From Pseudo-nitzschia pungens (lineage: Eukaryota > Bacillariophyta > Bacillariophyceae > Bacillariales > Bacillariaceae): a stretch of 64,000 bases of DNA. A program made the translations under genes and the position numbers. Position 1 is the stretch's first letter. Every line of letters starts with the position of its first letter. The stretch spans positions 372,001 to 436,000 of the forward strand of contig CM074766.1 in the NCBI GenBank assembly GCA_037355855.1, in the 5' to 3' direction. Below the pieces are notes generated by a model. The model was not told where the DNA came from. It saw nothing but the letters and a program-made list of their open reading frames with translations, and ran no database searches. This document shows, one piece after another, positions 11,729 to 22,796 of the stretch.

Positions 11729-13491
11729 TCAAAAGCCCGTCGCGAACTTGTTGGGATAGAACCGCACCGTCGACAGCGTCGCGTCCCGGCAGAGCCATCC
11801 CAGCCGCTCCGCTTCCTCCAGCTGCTCCGCCGCCAGGAGCGGCGACAGCCCGAGCGCGTGCGAGGCCTCCAGGGCCGTGCTTCCGAGCTCGCCGCACAGC
11901 TCCAAAAACTCTCGGCGGGCCCCCTCGTTGCCCGCTTCCAGGGCCCGCTCGTCGAGCTGCAGGACCACGATGCCCGACGGAAAGGTCCGGAGGCCCAGAC
12001 CGAGTCCCCCGATGCCCTTGAGCATCGCGCAGGCGTCCCGCAGATCCTCCGGCGAGACGAGGTTGGTCCCCCGGGCCCGGTTGAAGAGGCAGTAGGCGTC
12101 CGTCAGGGACATCATGCCGGTGGCGGTGGCTCTCAACCGGGGCGCCAAAAAGTCGGCGACCTGCCGGGCCGTCAGCTCGTGGTACTCGCTGCGCTGGTCG
12201 GAGGCCGAAGCGGACGAGCGCCCGCGGGAGAATCCCAGGGACGGACCGCCGCCGCCCGCGGAAGAGGACAGCTTGGACTGCGACAGCGCGGAGGTCATGC
12301 CCATGTCCGAGAGCAGCCTGAAACGACGACGTCGAAACAACGAAGCGAGCGCGACACGGTGCAATAATCATGGAGTGCGGTGCGGTGGGAAACACCCGAA
12401 ACAGCAAATTCCGGGACCATCGAAAAAAAAAAAAAAAAAAATGGGGGTCAGAACGACATCACATCACATCACATTAGATCACATCACACTGCGTTACATT
12501 GCATTGCATTACATGACATGACATCACATCGCGTAGCGACAAGCACTACCGCACACCCCAAACCACGGGATGCAACAGTGGACGATATTGCCAAACACAA
12601 CGGCCCGTCCAATCCCCGCGGTATAGCGACTCACCCCTTGAGCTTGGCGGCGGCTTCCTCCTCTGCGTCGTTCTGGCTCTTGTTGTTGTTGTTGTTGTTG
12701 CCCTCGAATTTCTGCACCAGCACCGTGTACTTCTGAATGACCCTTAGCAGCTCGGCGGCCTCCCCCAGCAGCGTCTCGGAATCCCCGCCGAGGGCCTCCT
12801 CCGCCAGCCTGGCGTTCTGCTTGTGGCGGGCCTCGTTCTTGGCCAGGATCCGGTCCAGGCCGACCTTGTGTCCGGAGGATCCCAGGTTGTTGAACCGGGA
12901 GGCCTCCAGGACCCTCTTTTCCTCGAGGCGGGCCGCCGCCTCCCATCGCTTGCGGTCCAGCGCCTTGCGGAGCTCCCCGAGGGACTGGTCCCGGTCGCTG
13001 CGGGCGGTCGAGATCCCCATCCGGTTCTTGAATACCAGGACCAGTTCGTCGTAGGTCTGCGTGCGCAGCACGATCTTGTAACTCGAGTTGGGGCTCATCA
13101 ATGAGGGACCGCCCGTCGCGGAAATCTCCCGGACGTTGGAGAGGTGGACGAATCGGGCGTCGACGCCGCTTCCGTTGTTGCCGATGCTGGTGGTTCCGTC
13201 GATGGCTCGGTTCGTTGGCGTTGGCGTCGTAGTTTGTTGCTGTTGTTGTTGCAACAAAAACCGGTGCGTGGTAATGGTCAGCACCGCATCAAAGTCGGTT
13301 CGGTTCTTCCAGTGCTCGCTGGCGGGCAGGCTTCTCGGGCGGGGAGCCATGGGGGTCGGTCCCTCGTGGCGGAATCCCACACCCGATCGTCGCAGCAGAA
13401 GGACTTCGTGATCGGCAGTGTCGAGCTGGATCAGACCGGAGGGGGTCAGATCGGCGCGGGGGAGGCAGTAAAAGGGAGACCACTCGGTCAT
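11729..13491 (-). CDS. VPS36: VPS36, ESCRT-II subunit, two exons
   Basis: VPS36 is the ESCRT-II subunit that binds ubiquitinated cargo and phosphoinositide on endosomes and bridges to ESCRT-I and ESCRT-III. Exon 1 is 13491-12635 and exon 2 is 12317-11729, separated by a 317-bp intron with GTGAGT and TTTCAG ends; the product has 481 residues. The N-terminal GLUE (PH-like) domain spans about residues 1-160, with WSPFYCLPRADLTPSGLI at the start and a Gln-rich loop. The EAP30/winged-helix region carries GMMSLTDAYCLFNRARG, SPEDLRDACAMLK and WLCRDATLSTVRFYPN, all diagnostic of VPS36. Splicing joins KLKG to LLSDMGM without a gap. The intron includes an A-run of about 18 (12424-12441) and ACATC-type repeats. 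No ESCRT partner gene lies nearby. Confidence 0.94.
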
Positions 13492-14440
13492 TGTTGGGAG
13501 GGTTATCGTGCGGTATGTACGGTATATTGTATATTGGTTGTTTTGTTTTGGGTGGTTTGGGTGGTTTGGGTATCGAATGCAGTACAGTGCAGTATCTTAC
13601 TAGCTACTACAGTACTTTGCAAGCTACTTGGGAGTCGCAGCGTCGCCGGATTGTCGGCTTTGGCAATCGAGACGGTTGATGCTTGATGCTTGATGCTTGA
13701 TGCTGCTTTTCCTGTTTTTTGTTCGAGGTTTCGGCTCAATCACCTGTCTCAGTCGAGTTCGAAACTGCCTTGGTGCTGCCGGATTGATTGATTGTTTTCA
13801 GAGGCATGGAGGATGGAGGGAAGGGGAATCATGGGTATGTATGGGACATACGCTAATAGTGATCCATCGATCCGTCCGTCCATCCGTTCGAAGGAATTGA
13901 TTTTTCATTTTTTGTTGAGATGATTCTAGAACTCCAACATCCCACCTGAGCGATTTCGAATATTATACTAGTCTATGTATATATGTTCATACGGTACAAA
14001 CAAGCTTCTGTGAATGAAAAATCTAGTCATATTAATCAAATTTTCTGTTGCAATTAATTTCATATGCTCATAACATAGTAATAACGTGGTAATAGAGTAC
14101 CTCAATTATCGAAGCAACTCCTATTCGAATGGTAGTAAGATTAACCTTAGTACGGTAGTAACTTTTGTCATCAGAATTTTGTGCATTTTGTTCCGCTGTT
14201 ACATGCGTACCATTTCTGACAACATCATGATCAATCACATCATGTCGATCAAACCCAGCGAAACAGCAAGGTAGTTACCTTGCAAGGCTGAATTTTGACT
14301 ATTAACAGGGGTCGGGGTGAACTTCTCACGAGGAATATGCGTTGACTTATTCGGATGAGCATCATTGTAGAGTTTACCAGAGCGTCTTCTTTGCCGATTG
14401 TTTGCAAAATTATTCCTTGAAGAGCAAGCGCTTCCTATTC
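13492..14440. other. Intergenic, VPS36 upstream and left flank of mobile-element pair
   Basis: There is no supported gene. Features: TTTGGGTGG repeats (13546-13570), four GATGCTT units (13677-13702), and a 22-bp sequence at 13904-13925 that recurs in direct orientation with one mismatch at 20020-20041. A CAGGGGTCGGGG word starts at 14306; it resembles known hAT termini, but its partner was not found on the right side. Confidence 0.4.
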
Positions 14441-15451
14441 TTAATCTTCCTTCTTTCGCTTCCTCACTGCGCTATTGATAGAGAGAGCAGAGATCCCAGC
14501 AATGGTCTGGTTCAAGCAATCCAAAGTGATGTCAACATGATGAAGGGGTTGAGGAGATCGAAACGCTGGAGAGTTCCCGGGCGGATCGGAGCGGAGATCT
14601 TTATTATTTTGCTGACTGTATGATGAACGCCGTGCCGGAGGATCTGGAGCTTTATCTGGTGTCTTCTCTTCGCGATCGAGATAGAGAGGGATGGGAGACA
14701 CATTAAGCGCAAGAATAATATCCTCGTTGTCGTTATTGCTTTTCGTGTCATCCTTTTTCTGAGCAGTTGGAGAGTCCGGTAATGGGAGTTTCACCGGCGT
14801 AGAGAGGAGTTTCGAAGGTGACTTGATCAAAGTGAGATCCATCATATGAGATACATCAGGAAGGAGAGAATTATCCATCGATGCTAATGAACACTCCAGA
14901 GACGCTGCCAACAAAGAGGACGCAGCGTCTACCGCCATTGTTGTGTCGGCAATCGTTACAGCACACTCTGGCTTTGCCACTCCGGCCTTTTGAAAAGCCT
15001 CTTTGTCAACAACTTCGAATTCCATGTTGACAAAATGGGGCTGATCCCGATGCTTTTTTGCTGGACGAAAGTAAATAACAGTGCCTTCCCTGATTGTAAT
15101 CCTGTGGCCTTCTCCGAGTTTGTGCATTGGTTTCCCTCCGTTAATGTAAACAGATGAGGTCTCCATGTTGCGATTGCAATTGGTCCACCAAAACTCATCA
15201 GTCTTGTCATCAAAATGAACTTTGAACCCTCGTGGCAGACACGAGCTCCGCCACATGGAATTGGTTCGACAAAAGGCGCACCTGTGGGTGTAGCAGCAAA
15301 TAGATTTGGTGTAGTCCATCATTTCGTAGACGCACATCTCTGTATCAAGACGCAACAACTGCTTGTCCGGATCCCGACTTTGACCAAGCTGATTCCTGTA
15401 CTTTCCATCACTCGAAACAATGGTTCGATAAGGAACAAGATGAAACTTCAT
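14441..15451 (-). CDS. FHA-like domain protein, candidate mobile-element partner gene
   Basis: Single-exon protein of 336 residues starting at ATG 15451. Cysteines and histidines cluster early (CCYTHRCAFCRTN, residues about 52-64). The segment NRNMETSSVYINGGKPM, then HKLGEGHRITIREGTVIYF (residues about 93-128), resembles the core of a forkhead-associated domain (NGTxVNG, then LxxGDxIxIG). If correct, it could read phosphothreonine. The remainder is Ser/Pro/Asp-rich and ends in a basic RKRKKED tail. The gene diverges from the hAT-like transposase gene 347 bp away and shares its lower GC content, unlike the GC-rich neighbours. This suggests that both belong to one transposon. FHA assignment is tentative: the conserved Ser-Arg-His pattern is not clear. 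It could alternatively be an unrelated host gene. Confidence 0.55.
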   Translation of the reverse strand: MKFHLVPYRTIVSSDGKYRNQLGQSRDPDKQLLRLDTEMCVYEMMDYTKSICCYTHRCAFCRTNSMWRSSCLPRGFKVHFDDKTDEFWWTNCNRNMETSSVYINGGKPMHKLGEGHRITIREGTVIYFRPAKKHRDQPHFVNMEFEVVDKEAFQKAGVAKPECAVTIADTTMAVDAASSLLAASLECSLASMDNSLLPDVSHMMDLTLIKSPSKLLSTPVKLPLPDSPTAQKKDDTKSNNDNEDIILALNVSPIPLYLDREEKTPDKAPDPPARRSSYSQQNNKDLRSDPPGNSPAFRSPQPLHHVDITLDCLNQTIAGISALSINSAVRKRKKED

Positions 15452-15798
15452 GGTTGCCGTTGCTGTTGATTGTTTGGTGCAGAATGGTATTTATGAGAGG
15501 AGCAAAGACAACAAAGAAATACCTGAACAACAAAAGGAACTGTTCTGTTTGGAGAAGAAATTCTTGTTCAAAAATTTGCCGGCTTTGGTTTGAATAGAAA
15601 ATGAGCAGAAACAAGCATGTATGTGTCATACGCGCCTGGAAGTTTCGCCATATTATCATAACCCTGCAAAAGTGGAGCATCCTGGATTGTATCTCGTCAC
15701 ATTCTTTTCGCATCAAAGTCACCAAATAAAATTACGAATAGAGTTTCATCATTTTAACAGCAATATTACTGTCGCGGATCGAATAGAAGTCAACAACA

Positions 15799-18700
15799 AT
15801 GAGAAGAAGAAGTAGTGCAAGTAGCGCGAGTACAATTAGTACGTTGACTGTTGATACAAGCATACGCACTAGTATTGATAGCTTTGCCTCCATCAACAGC
15901 GCTGATAGCAATAGCAGCGTAGATAGACAGGACGGATTGAGTAGTACTCGCAGCACAAGGAGCGCCGCATCTCTGTCCTTGTCTTCTTCCTCCGCATTTC
16001 CGATTGATCATCCAAGAAGATTAGATGCTTTCATTCAATTCCTTCGGCAATTAGACAGCTACTTGTCTAACAAGGGAACAGGATATTCATTCCAGATATT
16101 TATTAAGTCAAAGCCTCTCTATGATGGCATTGGATCTCTTCCCTCGTTGCTCGGTGTCGAAACCGATGAGGAAATTTTTCCGATACTAGAAGGGATGGGC
16201 CTTTGCAAGAAGAGCAGATTTGGGTATGGTCTTGTTAAAAAGAAGTGGGAGAGTATCCAGACAGCTGTCGATGGATTTTCTTTTAATCACCACTTTGGGA
16301 AGAACAAACAGAACCTCTTTGGTATCGGCCAAACAAGGATGGATATCAGAGAGCAGATTGCTACCAAAGCGAGGCCGCCACCCATTCCTTATCAACTGCT
16401 TGAAAGCGCCAGGCAATTTATGATGGATGAGCAAAGCAATAGTAGTGGCAGCGGCGGTACCGACGGCGACGGCGACAGGGGCAGCAACAGGATCGACAGC
16501 AGTGGTGGCAGCGTCAACGGCAATACGACTGGGAACAGTAATGGCAACAGTAGTGGTGGTAGTGGCGCCAGCGTTACTGGGACTGATAACATACAGAAAC
16601 GCCCGATTGAATTTGTACATGGCGATGATGACTGCTGCAGCAGTCTTCCTTCCAAAAAGAAACGGCGCCTTAAACCGAGAAGTGAGAGCAGGAAACAATC
16701 TTTCTTTGAAGATAAAATCTGTCCAATTTGCAATGAGCAACATTTGTTAGTAGACTGCGAAACTGCAAAAGCAAATGGACTAGTCATTGCCTATGATCCA
16801 ACGCAGGATCAGTACAAGGATGACGGAGCACCAGACACAGAAGGTGATGACGAGCAAAGACGCTATCGGAAGGGATATCGAAATTCATTCCACAAGGGGA
16901 GGGAGGTGAAAGGTATTCAGAATAGACTGCGCGTTGTCGACGTGAACAAACTCAACAATGGTGAAAGGAACACGGCAATAATCAGTAATATTCGACAGGT
17001 TGCAAATAGGAAGAAGGTTGTTTTGTCTCAAAGGAATAAACTCTACCTTGGCACCTTTGCAGCACGATTCCCGCAGTTACCGGATATTGCTGTCGAACAA
17101 GCGCTCGCCGCAGGAGCATTTCATTGTGCTTCCATGTTTGATCTTTGCAATCCAACTACACCCATCGCAAATAGCTTAGTCTCCTTTGATTCGATTACGA
17201 CAATAGTGCCATCGCGAACCGCAAGCAAGCACCATGTCAACAGCATTGCTGCTCACAAAATTATTCGAAATGGTAGATCCATGCAGAATGCAAAGAAGAT
17301 CTACATCGGCGCAGACCATGGTGGTGGAGTCCTAGTCAAGATGGCATTCTTTTGGGATGTACAGGAGAAGAAAGTTAAGATGTTGAATCTTGATTTTGAT
17401 AAAGCAGGGCATGATGCCAAAGGTGGCGGAGCTGCAATAAAGAGTTCTGTACGGAAATATATCTATGACGATAGCGTCGACATCAAATTTGCCGGAGGCT
17501 CTTCTGATTCCGGTGGTGGATTCACCAAAGAAGCTATGAAGAAGGCGTTGCTTGATGTTGATCTTGCGGATGTAAATAAGTATATCCATGTCAACTGCAC
17601 AGAACACAATGACCAAACTGCGCTTCGATGCGCTGCAACTAAAGCCTATGGAACAGGGAATATTGACAACCGGAATGTATTACAACTAGTCCATGCCTTT
17701 TCTGATTTCCAGAAGGCTCACGAAAGTACAGCGCAATTCAAAGAAAGAATGAGATCTGAGTTCCTATTCGTTCGGGGCATCGAACCACCAAAGGAATTCC
17801 TCAAATTAATGCAAGAGCCAATCCTAACGCGGTGGATGACTGTTGGAGAGGCTGTCCAATTCCAGAACAGTTATATTGATGTGACAGCATCTCTGTGTAA
17901 GTCCACGATGAAGATGAGAAGCATCAAAGCCAACTCGCAGTTGGGGAAGACAGCTTCAAACTTCTTGTCACTCGCAAATGAACCGGAAATTACCGCGGAT
18001 CTTGCCTTCCTTGCAGACTTTGATCGGGTCTTTTTCAAAGAGCATATGGAATTCAATCGATCTATTGACAAGAACATTGGGTGTTCAGGGTTCATTCCCC
18101 ATCATCATTTAGGTATGTATGTACGGTATACGGTACTACAAGTTGTTCGGTATTTTCTGCAGCGCTGCGCTTTGAACTAATCATTCTACTACTCCTCGTT
18201 CGCAGTTCGATACTACATCAAATGTGCTGAGTTAGATGACCTTGCGAAAGAACTAGAACATGGATCAACGGGCGCGTGGCCTATCAATCCAAAGCTCAAG
18301 AGCTTCTGGGAAAAGATAAGGATGGAGCAAACCAAGAACTCATTGAAAAGGGCAAAGATCTTCATCGAAGAATACAAGGTATCAATTCACAAGCACAATT
18401 CACAATTTGTTTCGGCTGAGCTGCTCTTCCTTGCATGTTTCGGCGAGCATAATACCTCAGAACTAGTGGCAAAAATGTTGTGTGATGGAGACTTTGGAGA
18501 CTTCAACGACAGCAGTGAACCGACAGATCATATTTTCGTCTCGCCGTTTCATCAGAGGCAAATTGATTTGACGCTATTCCGAAAGTTCCTTGGAGAAAGA
18601 TGTGGTGGCGTTACTGAAGAGGCAAGGACAACAGAGAATTTCTTCCTATTGGAACATACTATTCGAACCATTGCCCACGGAAGTGCTTTGTGGAATGGAG

Positions 18701-19518
18701 ATCCAGCGATGGAGCCTCACCGTCTATCATATTTGGAGAATTTTGCCGCTCTTCCGTCTACATCTGTTTGGGTTGAACGTTCTGTTAAGAAAGCAAAACT
18801 ATGCCAGAAGACAGGGAACGGGGAGCGCAATGTAACTGCGTATTGTATTGCCGGAGATGATATCAATGAGAAGTGCACGACACAATCTGTTGCTTCAGAT
18901 TACGCCGGCAGAATGGCAAAACAACGAAAGAAATTGCAACAGAAAAGGGGAACACAAGCAAGGTTGGAGATAGATTATGGTGAGGAAGACATCACTCGGG
19001 GACCTGCAATGACAAAAAACATCCTTGAACACGCTTTGAAACTGGAAAAAGATATCCTCACAATAACAGAACAGATTGGGGAAAAGGCGTACGCAGAATT
19101 CTACCATAAAACCCTTGACATGCTTACCAAACTGCCACTCCAAGGATCTTTTGCACGTTATAAAGAACAGCTTGAATCGCTAGTTGCTTCTCGAAGCAAA
19201 ACACATGTTCCATCAGCCCGAGAAAAAGTGAGAGGTGTTGATGAAACAGCATGGGCCAAGGGCGAAATTCCTTTCGGGGAACTCCTCATGGCCCAGAATA
19301 CAGAGCAACTCAAGGCGGAATGCATTGCAAGAGGCATCGCAGTGTCTGAAAATGGGAAACCAATTGGTTGGCGAAGAATGAAGGATGCAATCAAAGCTCA
19401 AAATAGGGAGGAATGGATCGCGGCCAACCCTGGAAAGACAGCACCCCTATCCATCGACAAACATTTTAGACAGCGATCGTGTACATCCACCGTCGAATTC
19501 ATCCGCAAGCGACGTTAG
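15799..19518 (+). CDS. hAT-like transposase with zinc knuckle and SAP-like tail, two exons
   Basis: Exon 1 is 15799-18112 and exon 2 is 18206-19518, with a 93-bp intron (GTATGT to CGCAG). The frame is kept and gives 1208 residues joined as HHHLVRYYIKC. After a Ser-rich N-terminus and a conserved-looking block (about 75-170), CPICNEQHLLVDC (about 308-320) is a zinc-knuckle-like motif. The core reads YIGADHGGG (candidate first Asp), FAGGSSDSGGGFT (second Asp), HVNCTEHNDQTAL and ILTRWMTVGEA. This order parallels hAT transposases (Asp, DG, HC..H, TRW). In exon 2, LPSTSVWVERSVKKAK resembles the hAT C-terminal dimerisation motif. Near the end, LKAECIARGIAVSENG is SAP-like (DNA binding). No intact terminal inverted repeats were recognised. 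Length and domain mix differ from textbook hAT proteins, so a divergent family is likely. Confidence 0.7.
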
Positions 19519-21242
19519 CGTTAAAGATTTAGGTATTCAGTTACGTACTGACTTCTTTTGCTGTTGTTGCTGCTGTTACTAGAACTGCTGTTGCAACTAA
19601 ACTTGACGCTGTTGTTGCTGCTGCTGCTGCTGCTCCCCTTGAGTATGGGATGCGCTGCTTGTGTCCACTACATATGGACATTGTCTCGACATGCTTGGTT
19701 GGCAATAGAGATGTGTACGTCACAAGAGGTGCAAACTGAAAAAAATTGGTCACAAAAACGGCGTCCGAAGCACTAAAACTGCAACATCTATCGCGCGACG
19801 CGCTAAATTCCGAATTTTGACATTATTTAAACCAATCAGAATACAGTATAAACAGCAACAAGGAGAAGCCTGTAACCGAGCAAGGACCTGGAAGTTTGAT
19901 TCGCCCTGTTGCAATGCCTTTCGGAAGGTACTAAAGGGTGGGTTTGGTGACCTGGCGAATCATTTTGTTGATGGTCGAAATCAGTCACTACGGAAGTTGG
20001 AGTACTAGATTCATTCATTCTTCATTTTTTGATGAGATGATTAACCTTATTGTTGATTGAGATGATTATTCACGGGACATAATTACTCGCAGTCGCACTA
20101 TGATGACGAGTGACGTCATAGTTCAGTCCCAACCATTGGGTATGTGTCTCTCGATTGGATCGCGACAGCTGGAACGAAGAAACAAATCAAATCATAAATC
20201 ATTGCATCATCATCATACCGTATTTTACCCGTCATGTTTTGGAACATATGCAATATACATACCGTAAGGTTACTGGCACAGCATGACGCGGTTTCGTCAT
20301 GTTCCGGGAAGAAGTTTGTCGATTGTCGCTTATTATCACATCAAAAAACAAAAATAATCACAAGTACGTAAAAGGATTATGAATTACTCGTAACACGACA
20401 GTCGAGTTCTCACGGACGTAGAGACGGAGAATCGTCGCTCATTGGTCCATAACCTTACTTGGAGACACACAAATGTGAAAGTAGATGCCAACGGAGCTTT
20501 GGACGAAACCAGATTTATGCCATCACCAAAAAATAGTAAAATACTATCGCAACCACGATCCTGTGAAAAAACGACGACGACGAAGACAACGACAAAAACT
20601 TTGTGCGACAAACCGAATTCGAGTTTCTTCTTGTGCAACTCGGGAAGAAAGACGACAAGGCAGCGCCACACCTTCTATTCTATCCCATAGACTTGTTGCA
20701 CTCCGACCGCGGGTACGATGCTTCCTCGACGTGGAATTATGCCCTCAACAAACAAAACCGGCACGTCATCAACATCATCATTGTCGCTAGCATTAGTATT
20801 CTTTCTTTCCTCTCAAAATCAATCCATGCTCGATATCATTCTATTCCTCCCATAGCATTCTATTCCTACTGGTACCGTAACTTACCGTACAAGTGAGATA
20901 CTACTAATACTAGTATTTAGTATTACTGTATTCGAACCAGGTTAATCATCGGTCGAGTGTTCTACAAAAAATTGGAATTCCATCCTACATTGCAATACAT
21001 TCCGCACCTTGCTTGGGTTGATACCGATCTCAATTCCTGGTTTGGTGACAAAAAAAGAACACGGATTGCTGCATCCTCTCGTCTCAACCCGATTGGATCC
21101 AATTCCCCCACTTGATTCTATTTCATAGTCTTTCCCGAACCGACTGATTGATTGATTCGGTGATTTCTCTCGGCAACATACATACATAAACACATAATAC
21201 ATACAAACCTCTTTCATTCCGTGACAGTCCGTTCCATCCACC
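19519..21242. other. Intergenic, right flank of mobile-element pair
   Basis: No gene is supported. It contains CTG/GTT trinucleotide tracts (19556-19636), the right direct repeat at 20020-20041, a TGACGTCA (CRE-like) palindrome at 20111-20118, and CGACGA repeats near 20565-20590. GTACCGTAACTTACCGTAC lies near 20872-20890. Short ORFs at 20384-20896 overlap in several frames and show no domain. Confidence 0.45.
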
Positions 21243-22796
21243 ATGACTCCCCGAGAATACGACGCCCTCCTTCCCGGCGACGAAAGCGGCAAGACGCCCT
21301 CCTACGGCAAGCACCTCTCGATTGGCTACGACGGAAGCAGCCAGGGTTCCGACAACGACAACGACAACGATTCCGACAGCGAGAACACACCCCACACCTC
21401 CAACGTCTCGCGGTGTTGCCCCCGAACGCACAAGTACGACGACGACGGCCTGGGCCCCCACGTTTCCGCCTCGTCCCGGGCGTGCGGGAGGGCGTGCCTG
21501 CTGCTGGCGTCGATCCTCGTCGTGGCGGTGGTTTCCGTCCTGGTCAGCGATCCCCCGGACAGCGGCATTGCCCTGCAGAAGCTGCGGTCCGGGATCCACT
21601 CGCTGGCCGAGGCGGTGGCGGAACAGACCGCACCGGTCGGAGACCCGATCGCCGCCCGGCAGGGCAAGGGATCCTACGAGCTCATCGAGGCCCACAGGGG
21701 CAGGAGCTTTTTCGACTATTACGACTTCCACGACGGACCCGATTCGATCGGATCGGCGGGATACAACGTGTACGTCGGGAGAAAGCGGGCCGAGAAACTG
21801 GACCTGATCCGGTTCGAGGGCGACGGCAACGATAAAGACGACAACGACGACGACGAATCCGTCCTTCTCTATTCCAAGGCCGGAAGCACCTACGACCAAA
21901 ACGGCGATCGCCTGCGGGAGTCCATCCGGCTGGAGGGCAAGCGCCGCTTCGACCACGGACTCATCCTCCTGGACGTCGACAGGATGCCCTCCGGCTGCGG
22001 GGTCTGGCCGGCCTTTTGGAGCACCGACGAAGCCGTCTGGCCCGACCACGGAGAGATCGACATCGTCGAGCCCATCAACAACCAGGACGTGGCCAAGACG
22101 GCCCTGCACGCGGCCGAGGGATGCGACATGTACGCCCACGTGCCCCGGTACAACTGGACCGGCCACTGGGATTCCGCCACGGGGATTCCCGACACCTTTA
22201 CCGGCGAGCTCAACTTTGACAACGACGTCCAGGCCGACAACTGCTGGACCAACACCCCCCACCAGTGGTACAACCAGGGATGCGTCGCCATCCACGACCG
22301 GAACGGGACCATCGGGGAAGCCATGAACGAAAGGGGCGGCGGCGTGTACGCGCTGGAATGGGATCCCTCGGGGGGATACATCCGGGCCTGGGTCTTTCCG
22401 CGCGATGGGATCCCCGACAATCTGCGGGAGGCCCTGTCGTCAACCCACGGTGATGGCAACGGCGATGACCACGGCGATGGCGATTCCGAAACGCGGCCCG
22501 AACCGTCGGAGTGGCCGCTCCCCTACGCCTACTTTGCCATTGGGGAGGGGAGCGGGTGTCCCTCGGAGCGCTTCCAGAACCACCGGCTGGTCTTCAACCT
22601 GGCCTTTTGCGGGCAGGTCGCCGGGAACCGGTTCGCCAGGGATTGCCCGGCACTCTACGAGAAGTACAACGTCGACAACGACTCGATCGCCACCTGCAAC
22701 GCCTATCTGGACAGCGACGAGGCCCGGGCCTGGCTCGATTCCGAGGCCTACTGGAAGATCCGGGGGGTCTACCTGTACCAGCGCGAGCACGAGTGA
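21243..22796 (+). CDS. GH16 endo-beta-1,3(4)-glucanase-like, type II membrane protein
   Basis: Single exon, 517 residues. A short cytosolic Ser/Asp-rich N-terminus precedes one hydrophobic segment (about 83-101, ACLLLASILVVAVVSVLV), so the catalytic part should be lumenal or extracellular. The GH16 signature HGEIDIVE places the nucleophile Glu271, assisting Asp273 and acid/base Glu276. GVWPAFWS just before it and the beta-jelly-roll segments after it are typical of the fungal-like branch. The cysteines after the active site (e.g. GCDMYAH, NCWT, QGCVAIHD) are also typical. Substrate is probably a beta-1,3-glucan: chrysolaminarin or a cell-wall glucan. An Asp/Asn insertion sits near residues 198-207 and a second Asp/Gly/His insertion near 402-420. 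A (GATTC)n microsatellite follows the stop at 22824-22841. No neighbour suggests an operon. Confidence 0.95.
   Translation: MTPREYDALLPGDESGKTPSYGKHLSIGYDGSSQGSDNDNDNDSDSENTPHTSNVSRCCPRTHKYDDDGLGPHVSASSRACGRACLLLASILVVAVVSVLVSDPPDSGIALQKLRSGIHSLAEAVAEQTAPVGDPIAARQGKGSYELIEAHRGRSFFDYYDFHDGPDSIGSAGYNVYVGRKRAEKLDLIRFEGDGNDKDDNDDDESVLLYSKAGSTYDQNGDRLRESIRLEGKRRFDHGLILLDVDRMPSGCGVWPAFWSTDEAVWPDHGEIDIVEPINNQDVAKTALHAAEGCDMYAHVPRYNWTGHWDSATGIPDTFTGELNFDNDVQADNCWTNTPHQWYNQGCVAIHDRNGTIGEAMNERGGGVYALEWDPSGGYIRAWVFPRDGIPDNLREALSSTHGDGNGDDHGDGDSETRPEPSEWPLPYAYFAIGEGSGCPSERFQNHRLVFNLAFCGQVAGNRFARDCPALYEKYNVDNDSIATCNAYLDSDEARAWLDSEAYWKIRGVYLYQREHE

Noticed and set aside
14306..14317. CAGGGGTCGGGG as a hAT left terminus
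   Set aside because: No matching inverted copy was found right of the transposase, so it remains a bare word match.
20111..20118. TGACGTCA as a CO2/cAMP-responsive promoter element
   Set aside because: A single 8-bp palindrome over 1 kb from the next start codon (another at 33329 is similar); not enough to call a regulatory site.
20934..20946. Possible tRNA B-box (GGTTCGAATAC on the minus strand)
   Set aside because: No cloverleaf arms or A-box could be placed around it.
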